From Phallusia mammillata (Eukaryota > Chordata > Ascidiacea > Phlebobranchia > Ascidiidae), in contig QLIY01000413.1 in NCBI GenBank assembly GCA_003260075.1, positions 62,001 through 126,000 on the forward strand: 64,000 nucleotides of DNA. The letters run 5' to 3'. How positions within the stretch are numbered: position 1 is the stretch's first letter; the number at the start of each line of letters is the position of its first letter. Below, piece after piece: positions 38,601 to 49,702 of the stretch. The translations under genes were made by a program, and so were the position numbers. The notes beneath the pieces were generated by a model. The model made no database searches. It was not told where the DNA came from and saw only the letters and a list, made by a program, of their open reading frames with translations.

Positions 38601-39615
38601 GCTCTTTGTACTTCTTCCCCGTTTAAAAAAAACTGGGTTAAGATTTCTATGCCGTACCTCGTATGTGCTTGAAATTCCCATGTTGTAGAAAATCGGCACA
38701 AACACGTTTGCAGTGATTATTGCTACCAGTGTGTAGGCGACGAAAAACCACCAGAACATGGTCCCGTATCTGTAAACCTCAGCTGGAGTGCCAAGGACTG
38801 TAATGGCTGACATGAAACTTGCTGTAAGACTCAGCGCTACAGGCCAGCCACTCATTTTCCTGCGTGAAAAAAACGAAGAAATGCAAATGTTTTTTGAAAA
38901 GATTTAAAGAGGTTGCAAGCCTTCAGTACTTTTGATTGGAGTTGATGCAAAGTCGTTCACCACTACGCATAATAAATTGAAATTGCTTATAAAGGCTTCG
39001 GTCATGGGTTCGAAACCCATCGATGCAGGGCTAGAGTACGTTTTGACTGGGGTTAGACGCAAAGTTGTTCACCATCACGCAATTTAAAGTGACACAAAGT
39101 TAGTTATGCGAAATACACTTGTAACATTTGCCGCTATCTTGAACCGTTTGTTTGGGCTGAGAAGATGTGACTGTAATTCAAATGTTAGAAGGTTAAGGAA
39201 CTTTGTATTTGTCTATGTGGCAACGGCTGTATCTTATTCAAATAGCACCAATGATAGTATATTTGCAACTATAGTTTTTTTATTCGCGGTGCATGAAAAG
39301 AACGTAATTCTGATTTGAATTATAACTTTCACTTTTAAAATGTGAACATTTTCCATAATCATCTTTTGAAATTTGATCGTAGCAGCACAAAAGTTTTTGA
39401 AATGTTTCGTATTTCTCCATATGAAAACCTTACCTTCCAGCCAACAAGTAATCCTCTGACGTCTTCTTATTTCGATCCCTTATGGCAAAGAATAATCCAA
39501 TGAGGGCAGATACCAGAAAGAGGGAGCCAAATACCAAGTAATCAGCAACGCTGAATGTCTTGGGAGCATCAGAGTTCGCCATGTTTTCCAGTGGGACGTT
39601 AGTGGTCGGATCCAT
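32667..39615 (-). CDS. SLC5 family sodium-coupled solute symporter (SLC5A5/A6/A8/A12 clade)
   Basis: Thirteen exons: 39615-39434, 38859-38658, 38164-38047, 37512-37406, 37090-36975, 36422-36282, 36017-35888, 35495-35407, 34979-34867, 34398-34244, 33729-33604, 33413-33254 and 32861-32667. All phases agree. After removing 25 excess G the total is 603 codons (602 residues), normal for the family. Signatures include [27 protein letters not shown] (TM1), [31 protein letters not shown]...[29 protein letters not shown] and EDLIK. These place it with the iodide/vitamin/monocarboxylate transporters at the plasma membrane; the substrate cannot be told from sequence alone. The cytoplasmic tail is unusually cysteine-rich ([12 protein letters not shown]), a possible palmitoylation site. 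Confidence 0.93.
32793..32819. other. 27-base G run inside the last SLC5 exon, probable artefact
   Basis: On the coding strand the exon reads ...QDLLA, then a C run, then FPGDICCC. Two C in place of 27 would give GCC TTC CCC and keep a frame that is open to a TAA at 32667. Confidence 0.8.
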
Positions 39616-39734
39616 TGCAGATTATTAAATCTTGTTATAATGTCACAGTAGCTTGTAGAAGCAAAATGTTATTGGCTTATACTCTGCGCATGCAAAGTAA
39701 AAACAACATGGTTGTAAACAAATCATAGCACGGC

Positions 39735-39860
39735 AGGCCTATTAAAAGCGTCATCCCAAATCAGTCAGTCTCCCAAGCATTCCCATATGGCAAGGCACAG
39801 GCTAGAAAAATCTAGTATGCGGTGATCGCTGGTCGGCATCGGCGCTTCAGGGCTGATCCC
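39735..39860 (-). repeat. SINE copy 3, upstream of the SLC5 gene
   Basis: Shares CCTATTAAAAGCGTCATCCC, TCTCCCAAGCATTC, CCATATGGCAAGGCACAGGC and TAGAAAAATCTAG with the copy at 4966-5115. The head region differs (a GCGGTGATCGCTGG-type word). Confidence 0.65.
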
Positions 39861-42800
39861 AGTATGAATATATTCATCTTGGTTGTAAACAAGGTATTCA
39901 ATTAATCACAAACCGATTTTTTAAAGCCCATATATGCCAAGAAAAGTAACTGAGTTGGAAGACATGCTAATGTTCAGGTCTACGAGATGTGCGTTTGTGT
40001 GCAATAATACAATTTACACCTTGTAAGCATGTAGCCTACATGTGTCTAAAAAAATGAAATGACGACAAAATTGTGACACTGTACAAACTCAGGCACGAAA
40101 CTCTAGCCCTAACCCCAAATAGTCAACCTCGAATGAAACCTCAGGTAAGAGTGTAAAGGTAAAATCAGAACAATAAGACTCAAAACAATACGAACAGGTT
40201 CTGACTAAATCGACTTTCGTAAAGATACACCACTTTGCACTGTTTTGAATGTTACATGGCATTTAAAATTGCTCATTTCAACCATTGAATAGAAACACTT
40301 GTTGCAAAGCATGCTAATTGCAATACAATCGTTCCAATGCCAACTATTCTGCGTAGATGCAGCGCGTTCGACCTTAGTTAACCAACTGTTCACACCAACT
40401 TTGGGCCTACAACGTAAAATTTTGCGCAGTTGTTTTGACTTTGCAATTGTGACGCTATGTTTTTCTTCACCGAACAAACAAGCATCTAACTTGACTGTAT
40501 TATAACACTATCAGTGCAACACCTTGTATTTGACACAGTATTAACTTCATGTAAAGTACAAAATATGCTTGATCCAATAAAAAAGTTTTAAATTTATTCA
40601 AGCAAGCTTTTGTGCCGTCTCGACTCTCGACTGCATTTAAAGCTCAGTAAGCAACCGATTTCAGGCTTGCACGCTGTCTGTGCATCAGAACCTCAACCAG
40701 TTTTCACTATAGCGCGACTGCGCGCCCTTACAGCTTTAAACATTATCAAGAATCATCCGGGAAAGTCGCGAAAAAATACCGAATAACAAATGGCCGTACA
40801 CCGCTAACCGCACGTGCGATGGCAGACTTACTGGTAAACATTAGGCCCAAGGCCGCTTGTGACGTCATAGACACGTGATAATGCCCGCATTCGAAAGGTT
40901 GCATTAGTGGTAGCACTTGAAATAAGTTGATACGTGCGTTGTTAAGTGACTTTGGCGCGAATATTGTTTTTCACAGTCGTTAAGCAATAGACTGCATAAC
41001 ATGTTGATTAAAAGTCTGTTGAGAAATTCTCCATGTGCGCAATGAAGGCGTTGAAACCGTATTTGACGATATGCGTTTCGGTTCGGTTAACTCGTTTTTA
41101 GAGTTGGACCTTTTAGTGGGAAGTTGACCTGTTTACCCTAGGCCGTTCCACGTGAATTCAAATCCCACGACATTTTGGTGCATCTCAACAAGCAGCAGTT
41201 TCGCATTCACGCTCTGGTAGGCTTAATGTAAACCCGCTGGGAGAACTACGCCTTGTTGTTGGTCTTGTTATAATCTCTTGTAACTTGCTCGTGCAAGACA
41301 ATCTAACCTATCTCGTTCTTGTTGGTCAATGCTGAGCGCACGTTTATTAGATTAGAGTTCAAGTCACAAATGCCTATTGTTGAAATACAATCACGCATAA
41401 TGCCTGTAGTTTAAACGTATAGTGGCTTTGTTTTTGAAGCCAAACAAGCTTTTTGCAAATGCGCATTTACTTTATAGGTGATAATTGAAGTCACTAATGC
41501 CTGTTAACTGTTCTCTTGTGGCTTTTATGTAAAAACCTTGAGCCTACAACGGCTTGTTTTGTTTGTAGCCAAACCAATGCTTGCTTAATCAAGCCCTTAG
41601 CATACTTAAATTACTTGTAATTAATGTATGCGTAGAATATGAAATGCGTTGCAAAAGTTTAACAACATTTTAAACTCTCTTTGCAACCTCGTGAAGTCCT
41701 GAAATACACTTTCAAGACATATATTTGCTTCTAACATAGCTTTACTGTTTTACTTTGAGAGTTTAACATCAGTAAAATTTCTTACTCAATTGTTTTGCTT
41801 CAAAAATGAAAAAACTGCAAACATAAACCTATTCTTTCTTTTCACGGCTAAACTTTATCTTGCTTTCTCAATAGTTGGCAAAACTGCTTAAGTGGCAACG
41901 GCTTTTAACATTGAACCCCACCAGTTTTTCATTCTTGCATGGTCAGCTTGTGGCAAATTCACTACATCTTGCATTCGACCCTGCAACGCTTTGTACAGGA
42001 AAGATCAAGTTGCCTTCGTCTATCTGGCTCTCACTTAAAGGGTAACCGCCAAAGTACAGCGTCTGCAGTCTACAGCAAAGGTGAATGTTGTTTAAAGGTT
42101 TTCTTGAGAAATCTATGTGGGGTTGTGATGTCATAACGCTCGATTGAATAGCAACAGTTTTCAAGTCAGGCCCGATTTACTTTGGTTCTGGTTTGTAGCG
42201 AAAAATAGAAATGCAAATTTGAATTCATGATTATGCATTATAGAAACAATTTTTACTGTACGTTACAATTTGTCATGGGGCGTTTTCGTAAATTTTTTTT
42301 TAAATAAAGTCTTTATTTGAGCGTGAAAACTTGCAGTAAACATGATTTGCAGGTTCCCCTTTAAACATAGCTGGGTAGTTGCCTGCTGATTTGGCGCCAC
42401 TCAAACTGCCTTGTTTAATTTGCGGTCATTGTTACCTGGTTGTTAGCTCACAATGGAATGCTTTGTTCGTTGAGATTATAGTTATTAAGCATGCTACACA
42501 ACAAGTTGGTCAACAAGACTATGTTGTAAAAAATATAAGGTCAAAGTCTTGATTGACTTTAAAATATTTAGTTTTTTTTATATTTGATAAAGATTAACCA
42601 GTAATGGTGATTGTTTAGAAAACCGAAACGATTAAGTAGCAAGTTCCAATGTAATGGACCCACTCTCTTTCGTTTCAAACGACAAAGTTATCGCTTTATT
42701 TTTATACGTTTTCAGTTCAGCTTTGTGTTTGGCAATCCTGATTTACGCCTGTCTTGTCCAAATCATTTTCTAACTTTCCATTTCTTTAAACCGTTTTCAT

Positions 42801-43656
42801 GTACAAAACACTTGCGAAAACGCATCCAAAAACTCCATACAACCCGGCACTGCTACACACTTGGATGGCTGATTTAAACTTGGACTTGGCTTGAACGACT
42901 TGCAAATCTTATTTCCCTTCTTTATCACTTACAAGACACTAAACAGCATTTACTTCCCTGTTTAGCTGTTCGTCTGCCTTTGTTTAAAATGTTGAATCCT
43001 TGTTATAAACGGAAGTCACACATCCCAATACAAACAACAATGCTATGTAGGCAGCATCCGTAGAACGGCTATTTTGAAAACTATAAAATCTATTTCTCAT
43101 GGTGAAGTGTAGAGGTACAGTACAAACAACCGATCTATTTTGTTCCGATATTTATTTGAGCATTTGCGAAAAGTTACAAAAAAGACATTCGAATTGTGTA
43201 AATGTCTCAAGCGATAATGTTGACTGTAAAAAACTTATTACACAATAAAACAGTAAAAACAAAACACAAAAATGTTTAAAACAGTGTAAAAACCCGGTTA
43301 AATATACGAATGAAAATGTTTGGGAAGATAAATGTTATGTTACTATTTATAACTTTGGTATAACAAACAGTTTCTGTGTTTTGAGACAAAAAATGATTCA
43401 AACAAAACAATTCCCAAACGAACAATTGTAACAGATTTACAAACGTTGTCTTTTTGCGATTTAATGTGATGTAAATGCGGCGTTTGATTGGCCAGGTTTG
43501 GATTGCCAAGATATTTTCCATTGTTCACGTAAATTCGTTAAATCAGCTTGTTAGTGTGAAACAACAAAGTTTAAATGTGTGTTTTGCAATGTTAAGACCA
43601 TGAATTGAGTTGAGTGGTTCCCTTTAATTACACTTGAGTTGAATTGAGTGGATCAT
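39861..43656. other. Intergenic between the SLC5 5' end and the GPCR array
   Basis: About 3.8 kb with no supported coding exon on either strand. Reading frames up to 90 codons lack recognisable features. A CRE / E-box pair is listed separately. Confidence 0.5.
40860..40877. promoter_or_regulatory. Adjacent CRE (TGACGTCA) and E-box (CACGTG)
   Basis: TGACGTCA at 40860-40867 followed four bases later by CACGTG at 40872-40877, in otherwise unannotated DNA about 1.2 kb upstream of the SLC5 start. It resembles the CRE region near ARPC2. Regulatory function is unproven. Confidence 0.3.
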
Positions 43657-45957
43657 TCACACCGATGTTGAGTTTGTTGCTTTGCTTCTAGCAGGGAATT
43701 TTGTTGGTTTGTCTTTCTTGCAGAGACGAGAAACTGTGAGAAGTTCTCGAGCTGATTTGGTGAAGTTTCTGTCGCGGAAACTGTAAACGACCACGTTCAC
43801 TAAACTGGAAGAAAAATAAGATGTTGTTGTCTTCATCTGACTTTGTTCTTGTCATAGATTGTGATTTCACTGTGACGTTACAATTTATTTAATGTGTCAT
43901 CACATCGCGACGTATCGTTTACAAAGATCTATATGCCTGATGTATAGTACTTAATTACGTCACTGATGATGTCATATAAGCTGCCAATTGCATGACGCAG
44001 TTAACCACGTTTTGAGGCAGAATTATTATTGATCAATTTATTTAAGGTTTGTTTGTCAAGTTGGTTAAGCGATTTGCTGTAATGGAAGTAAATCATAAAA
44101 TAAAAGAGAATCAGAACCCGGATCAGTTCAAGTTTTCATGAGTTTACCTGTTCGACATGCTGAGGTAGAAACACAACATGAAGGGAAGTGAAGCCGTGTC
44201 GCATGTTAAGGACTTCCCGAAGAACAGAACTTGCACAACGATCAGCGGAACTGAAAGAAAGATTTGAATGTAAAATGAATTTGCCTCAAAACGATCGTGA
44301 AGTAGTTCATCTTACCGATGGTGAGAGTGAAGCCGATCTGCATAAGGATCACTGTCACGAACGTGCGAAGTTCTTTTTTGTCTGTCTTCTGTCGGAGTTG
44401 GTTGGATGTCTTCTGGTTGATGTGAACCACGATGATGGTTGCGACACAGGCGAGGGTCTGTGATGACGTAACAAGGTTGTGACGCATATGACCTTGAACC
44501 TTGACTTCTAATTTTCTTAGTATTTATAAAAGTAAAATCTATTTAATTTTGACGTGCGTGACCTTAAACTTAGACCTCCAATTTTCTTAGTTATGAAAGT
44601 GAAATCTTTGATCGTTTTCCGTTTATTTCTGTTAGTCCGTTTTATTGCATTATTAGTTAAATTGCATTTTTGGTAAGACCTTAACTTTATTCTATCATCC
44701 AAAGGTCAGTGATTTTGCAACTTGAGTTAAAGGAAAAACTACAGTTCGATAAATTATGTTTGAGAATCATTACTTGTAATAAACTCTTCACACATTACCA
44801 TTATGACGTAGGGAATGACGTAGAAAACAATGAGCATAGCAACGAGAGCATTGTGGCTTCCATCTCGATTTTGTATTTTTTTCTCAGTGAAGAAAAACAG
44901 AAATATCGTGTGCTGATAAGTGTACACCATCGAATCAGGAAACCAGGCTGAAAATCATGTTGATTTGTCACAATGAAATATCTTGTTGTTGTTTCGACGA
45001 ATTTAATTTAAAATTTTTGTAATTTTGTTTTATCTGGGGGCGTGTTCAGTCAGTTTTAGGAATGCTTCTTCCTTTGAAAACAAATTAGACAATGTTTACA
45101 ATTCATCTTGCCGGACAAAATATGTACATAAACATTGGCATATATTCATCGTTATGCGTACAAACTCTGTACTGCTATCTAGTGATTTCAGGTTTCATTG
45201 GGAAACTTATTTATTTTTAACATTTGATGCAGTTTCACACCTGGTACGGTGCTGGACACAACAGCCAAAGCCCAAACCACAGCCAAACCGACGTAGACGT
45301 GAAAGCCACTTCGCGTCCGGTAAGAGAGTGGCCACTTGATGGCGTACAAGCGCTGTGCACCCATAAACACTAGGTGGTACAAAGAGCTAGTGAACGTAAG
45401 AAGGAGAAAGATTCCTCCCGCGGTCGCTTGAGCTGATCCTCGCAGTAAAAGTTGACGATGATCCAATTCCATCGACGAAACGTTCATCGTCCAACTGAAG
45501 TTGTAGATTGAAACCACCAGCAGTTGGACGCCTGAAAAACACACATGGCCAAGTTCAGACGTAATGCACCAAAAGATGCAAACGGTTTAACTGATGTTGC
45601 ATGGCTGCCTTTGGTGCATTACCTTTTACTAACTGTTTACTGCTTAGATCGGCCATGTAGCGTTCAAGTTTACCCACAGTAACGACTGATTCGTATAAAA
45701 ATCACAGATGTATGTCTGTGAAAATCGAACTCTTTATCGTTAGCGCATGCTGCCTACGTTAGGACATCGATAGATTGGTCTTATATATAGAGCTCAATTT
45801 TGTACTTTTCCAATAAAATCCCCAAATGTTTTTACTAGTAAGAAAACCGGCGACAGCCAAAGAGAATTTCATCTTGTCGAAACTTTGACGGAGCCCGACT
45901 TTCTTTAACACCACCATTACAAGTACGTTGCTGAACACACAGGCCAGGGGGGGGGGG
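43657..45957 (-). CDS. Orphan class A GPCR, array gene C: complete C set plus 3' part of V exon V9
   Basis: C-set exons: 45531-45241 (291 nt, TM3-TM4), 44947-44799 (149, TM5), 44457-44316 (142, loop and TM6 start), 44250-44148 (103, TM6) and 43804-43657 (148, TM7 and tail, TGA stop). The frame is open throughout, with GAQRLYAIKWP, FYVIPYVIM, MQIGFTLTI-VP and NVVVYSFRDRNF. The nearest V exon, V9 (45836-45957), keeps only TM1 and half TM2 before running into an 11-base G run. It has unusual changes: TM1 G-N became S-N and TM2 LAVAD became LAVAG, losing the sodium-site aspartate. The C set could therefore be served by V7 or V6 further upstream, by a V9 whose start is missing from the assembly, or not at all. 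Confidence 0.75.
45947..45957. other. 11-base G run truncating V exon V9
   Basis: The sister copies read GGCCAGACCGAGCAGGACG here. In this copy, after GGCCAG comes only G, then sequence that in sister copies belongs to the spacer upstream of V exons. Confidence 0.75.
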
Positions 45958-46127
45958 TATCGATAAAAATGCTTTTTTCCCTCGTAAAAAAATAACTTGT
46001 CATCAGGGCGCCTGATACTTCGAAACTTTGTATCCGGACAGCAACGTGTTTACAAACGCTCAACTAGTTCATGTTACTCATTGGGTCGTATGTTGTTTGT
46101 GTACGAGTGCTTGCTCTGGCGCACGGA

Positions 46128-46128
<1 letters not shown>

Positions 46129-46197
<69 letters not shown>
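46129..46197. other. 69-base G run joining spacer to V exon V8
   Basis: Left flank GCGCACGGACGG is followed in the sister copy at 62.19 kb by TGTTGCCATGG. The right flank CCTTGCTGCATTC lies 350 bases further on in sister copies. The run therefore stands in for about 350 missing bases, including the TM1 and TM2 codons of V8. Confidence 0.8.
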
Positions 46198-46199
<2 letters not shown>

Positions 46200-46498
46200 T
46201 TGCTGCATTCTCCGCATGCGCACACTGGTTTGTTCGCGCATGCGCTGTAGGCCTTTTTGGAGCAAAATGCGGGAAAACCACACAATTTTGAAACAAGGAT
46301 GAGATGCAAACTCGGTCCAGTGGCGTTAAATCGATTAAAATTAGTAGGACTGTTGTTATTTTTGATGCCAAGGTTTTCTAAACCCGGCCATTCTTCCGGT
46401 ATGAAGTATTTTTCCTCTAATCTGTCAGTGGTTATCAAGTGGGGCGTTCCTACAAACATACTTAAATAATTCGTGGCGTTTATTTGTGACAAATTCAT
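46198..46498 (-). pseudogene. V exon V8, ectodomain part only (short type)
   Basis: From ATG at 46498 it encodes the short-type ectodomain (MNLSQINATNYLSMFVGTPH) to the cysteine module CGFPAFC - AYSAC - CACGEC. It then breaks at the G run before TM1. Nearly identical to V7 over the shared part (1092 bases away). Truncation is more likely an assembly fault than a mutation. Confidence 0.7.
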
Positions 46499-47136
46499 GT
46501 CAAATTTACTTGAAGTTGTATTTCCGGTTTTATGTTGATTTCTAAAACTGAATTGAGAAAAAAAGGGATTTAGTATGTGTTCAATTTCTTCCAAGATTTC
46601 TTGCCAACCGTAACTATTTCTAACAATTTAGCGCTCATAACATATCGTTTGTCCTATAATTTCACTTTCAATCTTTTCCACAAATAATTTACTCAACGTT
46701 TTGCCAAAGCTGATTTTGCCTACAAGTCATCAAATAATTACATTTCGACGTAGAAACTCAATAAATCTTCGACAAAAAATCTTTCTTCTCTCTTAAAGAA
46801 TAACTTGTCATGTCAGGGCGCCTGATACTTCTAAACTCTGTATCCGGACAGCAACGTGTTTACAAATGCTCAACTAGTTCATGTGACTCATTGGGTCGTA
46901 TGTTGTTTGTGTACGAGTACTTGCTCTGGCGCAAGAACGGTGTTGCCATGGTTACGAGTGACGAATGTGACATCAGACAAGGAACACCGAAAATAATTTA
47001 CAGAAAAGAGGACTTGCTATTGCATTGAAAAAATATAATTTGACAAAACAGTTCGTGGTTTTGTGTCTAAGAAAATAGTTTAATGCTGTATTAGCGATAC
47101 AACCGAACTAACATCATCCTAAACTATTTCACTAAC

Positions 47137-47590
47137 CAGTGAGAAAATCGGCGACAGCCAAAGAGAACTTCATCTTGTTGAAACTTTGACGGAGCCCGAG
47201 TTTCTTTAACACCGCCAGTACAAGTACATTGCCGAACACACAGGCCAGACCGAGCAGGACGACGAAAAATACGAAAAATCCCGCTCCTGCCTTGCTGCAT
47301 TCTCCGCATGCGCACACTGGTTTGTTCGCGCATGCGCTGTAGGCCTTGTTGGAGCAAAAGGCGGGAAAACCACACAATTTTGAAACAAGGATGAGATGCA
47401 AACTCGGTCCAGTGGCGTTAAATCGATTAAAATTAGTAGGACTGTTGTTATTTTTGATGCCAAGGTTTTCTAAACCCGGCCATTCTTCCGGTATGAAGTA
47501 TTTTTCCTCTAATCTGTCAGTGGTTATCAAGTGGGGCGTTCCTACAAACATACTTAAATAATTCGTGGCGTTTATTTGTGACAAATTCAT
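47137..47590 (-). CDS. V exon V7, short type: ectodomain, TM1, half TM2
   Basis: 454 nt from ATG at 47590 to a phase-1 donor (G|GTTAGT). Encodes a short N-glycosylated ectodomain (N-A-T, N-N-S, N-A-T sequons), the cysteine module CGFPAFC - AYSAC - CACGEC, TM1 with GNVLVLAV, and FSLAVADFLTG. No TM3-TM7 exons follow before the next V exon; the nearest are those of gene C, about 1.6 kb on. Same length and type as V2 at 61.3-61.8 kb. Either an alternative first exon of gene C or the relic of a lost receptor. Confidence 0.7.
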
Positions 47591-48228
47591 GTCAAATTTA
47601 CTTGAAGTTGTATTTCCGGTTTTATGTTGATTTCTAAAACTGAATTGAGAAAAAAAGGGATTTAGTATGTGTTCAATTTCTTCCAAGATTTCTTGCCAAC
47701 CGTAACTATTTCTAACAATTTAGCGCTGATAACATATCGTTTGTCCTATAATTTCACTTCCAATCTTTTCCACAAATAATTTACTCAACGTTTTGCCAAA
47801 GCTGATTTTGCCTACAAGTCATCAAATAATTACATTTCGACGTAGAAACTCAATAAATCTTCGACAAAAAATCTTTCTTCTCTCTTAAAGAATAACTTGT
47901 CATGTCAGGGCGCCTGATACTTCTAAACTCTGTATCCGGACAGCAACGTGTTTACAAATGCTCAACTAGTTCATGTGACTCATTGGGTCGTATGTTGTTT
48001 GTGTACGAGTACTTGCTCTGGCGCAAGAACGGTGTTGCCATGGTTACGAGTGACGAATGTGACATCAGACAAGGAACACCGAAAATAATTTACAGAAAAG
48101 AGGACTTGCTATTGCATTGAAAAAATATAATTTGACAAAACAGTTCGTGGTTTTGTGTCTAAGAAAATAGTTTAATGCTGTATTAGCGATACAACCGAAC
48201 TAACATCATCCTAAACTATTTCACTAAC

Positions 48229-48799
48229 CAGTGAGAAAATCGGCGACAGCCAAAGAGAACTTCATCTTGTTGAAACTTTGACGGAGCCCGAGTTTCTTTA
48301 ACACCGCCATTACAAGTACGTTGCCGAACACACAGGCCAGACCGAGCAGGACGACGAAAAATACGAAAAATCCCGCTCCTGTCTTGCTGCATTCTGCGCA
48401 TGCGCACAGTGGGGTGGTCGCGCATGCGCTGTAGGCCTTATCGGAGCAAAATGCGGGAAAACCGCACAACTTTGAAGTTGTGAAATTTTTTGACCGATAC
48501 AGCCGAGTTTTGTTGATAGTGCTGTTGAATCCATCAGAAAAGTTGCTTGTTGTGTTGATTCCAAAGCGCGTATTGTAGTCTTGGCCTGATATATTGGTTG
48601 AAACGTTTTCAGCGTTGATGTTGCTGACTGTTTCTGCATCAAACTCCAGTGTTGGCAGGTTATCGTAGCCGGTTTCAGTTGGCCACTGAATCGAATCATC
48701 CTGATAGTAGTATAGTTCTCGATCCGTCATTACGTAATGAAAACCTGTTACGTACGATCCATCTGAAAAGTTTGAAGCGCTTCCATTTGTATAAGCCAT
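48229..48799 (-). CDS. V exon V6, long type: ectodomain, TM1, half TM2
   Basis: 571 nt from ATG at 48799 to a phase-1 donor (G|GTTAGT). The ectodomain has many N-x-S/T sites (NVSTNISG, NTTSNFSD, NSTINKT), then CGFPAFC - AYSAC - CACAEC, TM1 GNVLVMAV and LAVADFLTG. The frame is fully open. The next exon downstream is V7, not a TM3 exon. Upstream, an acceptor-like TTTTTCAG about 45 bases before the ATG would allow a leader exon or trans-splicing. Paired with V7 in the same order and spacing as V1 with V2. Confidence 0.7.
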
Positions 48800-49114
48800 A
48801 ATGTGTTCAATGATAATTAATTTAACTTTAAGTTAATATCTGAAAAATAATTTCGAAATGTATTTTTCAGACTTAAAACCTTGTCTATAATCCAGGTACC
48901 AAAAGATTTTGAAATCTTTATTGAAACCACCCCCCTTTTATCAGGCAATTGAACCTGTAATATACTTCTTGACTGGTTGCCAGTCAAAAACCTTCTTGTA
49001 CTATTAGCAAGTACTGTCTGCAGTTCTTTAACAAACACATTTGTTGTATATTGCGCTACATTGTCACATTATGACGCAACAAACTGGCCAAACACCAAAA
49101 GAACATTTCCCATC

Positions 49115-49366
49115 ACAGTAAAACAATTGTTAGTGTGGTTGTATTATATACTGCAAGGAAAAATATGTTTCAAAATAGTTTATGTTACTCATTAGGTCGT
49201 ATGTAGTTTAAAGATGAGCAACTGCTCTTTACGGATGATGTTGTTATGATGCGGAAAAAAAAACTCGAATGCCCTGACTACTATTTGTAGTGGGTGGAAA
49301 AACTCTTAGTACAATTGCAGGGCAGATAAAGTACAATTGTTTGTCGATAAACTCGCATCAAGTAAT
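49115..49366. repeat. Block-flanking repeat, copy 1
   Basis: Shares with 63721-64000 the words GTAAAACAATTGTT, GTATGTAGTTTAAAGATGAG, GGATGATGTTGTTATGATGC and GTAGTGGGTGGAAAAACT, in the same order. It lies upstream of V6 as the other copy lies upstream of V1, and so marks the outer edge of a duplicated V6-V7 / V1-V2 block. Confidence 0.75.
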
Positions 49367-49554
49367 AAGGCTGAATCAGTATAACTTTACCGGGATTTGA
49401 ACTCATGACCTGTTACAAACTGTCGACCACAGTATTAAATAACAATGCTTTTGTGGTTAATTTTTTTATCCCATTCTTCTCTACACAACTTTAATAACCT
49501 GAACCAATGTAACCGTTTTATGTTTGCGACACGCTACTTATCAAACACTCTAGG

Positions 49555-49702
49555 CAGGGGTCGGCAACCTTTTTTAATGCGGACCGTTTTTGAAACTGAC
49601 ATTTTTTTTCTTTTTAGTGTTCTGGGTTAATGTACTATGCGGCCCTATAAAATTGAGAACTTTTGAATGCGGCCCTTGCACTGAAAAGTTTGCCCACCCC
49701 TG
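49555..49702. mobile_element. hAT-type MITE, CAGGGGT...CCCACCCCTG
   Basis: 148 bp, starts CAGGGGTCGGCAACC, ends AAAGTTTGCCCACCCCTG, with internal TGCGGCCC words. The flanking octamers ACTCTAGG and CACTAGGG match only with a shift, so the target duplication is unclear. Confidence 0.65.

Larger units (their letters stand above)
46198..48381. repeat. 1092 bp direct tandem duplication (V8-spacer / V7-spacer)
   Basis: 46198-47289 and 47290-48381 match base for base over long stretches, with only a handful of differences seen by eye (for example at 46648 and near 46259). The left edge coincides with the 69-base G run. It may be a very recent duplication, or two haplotypes placed in line. Confidence 0.85.

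Noticed and set aside
41939..42877. Overlapping short frames upstream of the array
   Set aside because: Both strands give similar short frames with no domain or conserved motif.
46028..46594. Proline-rich membrane protein across the 69-G run
   Set aside because: The left half is V exon V8 and the right half is noncoding spacer of a sister unit, joined by an artefactual run.
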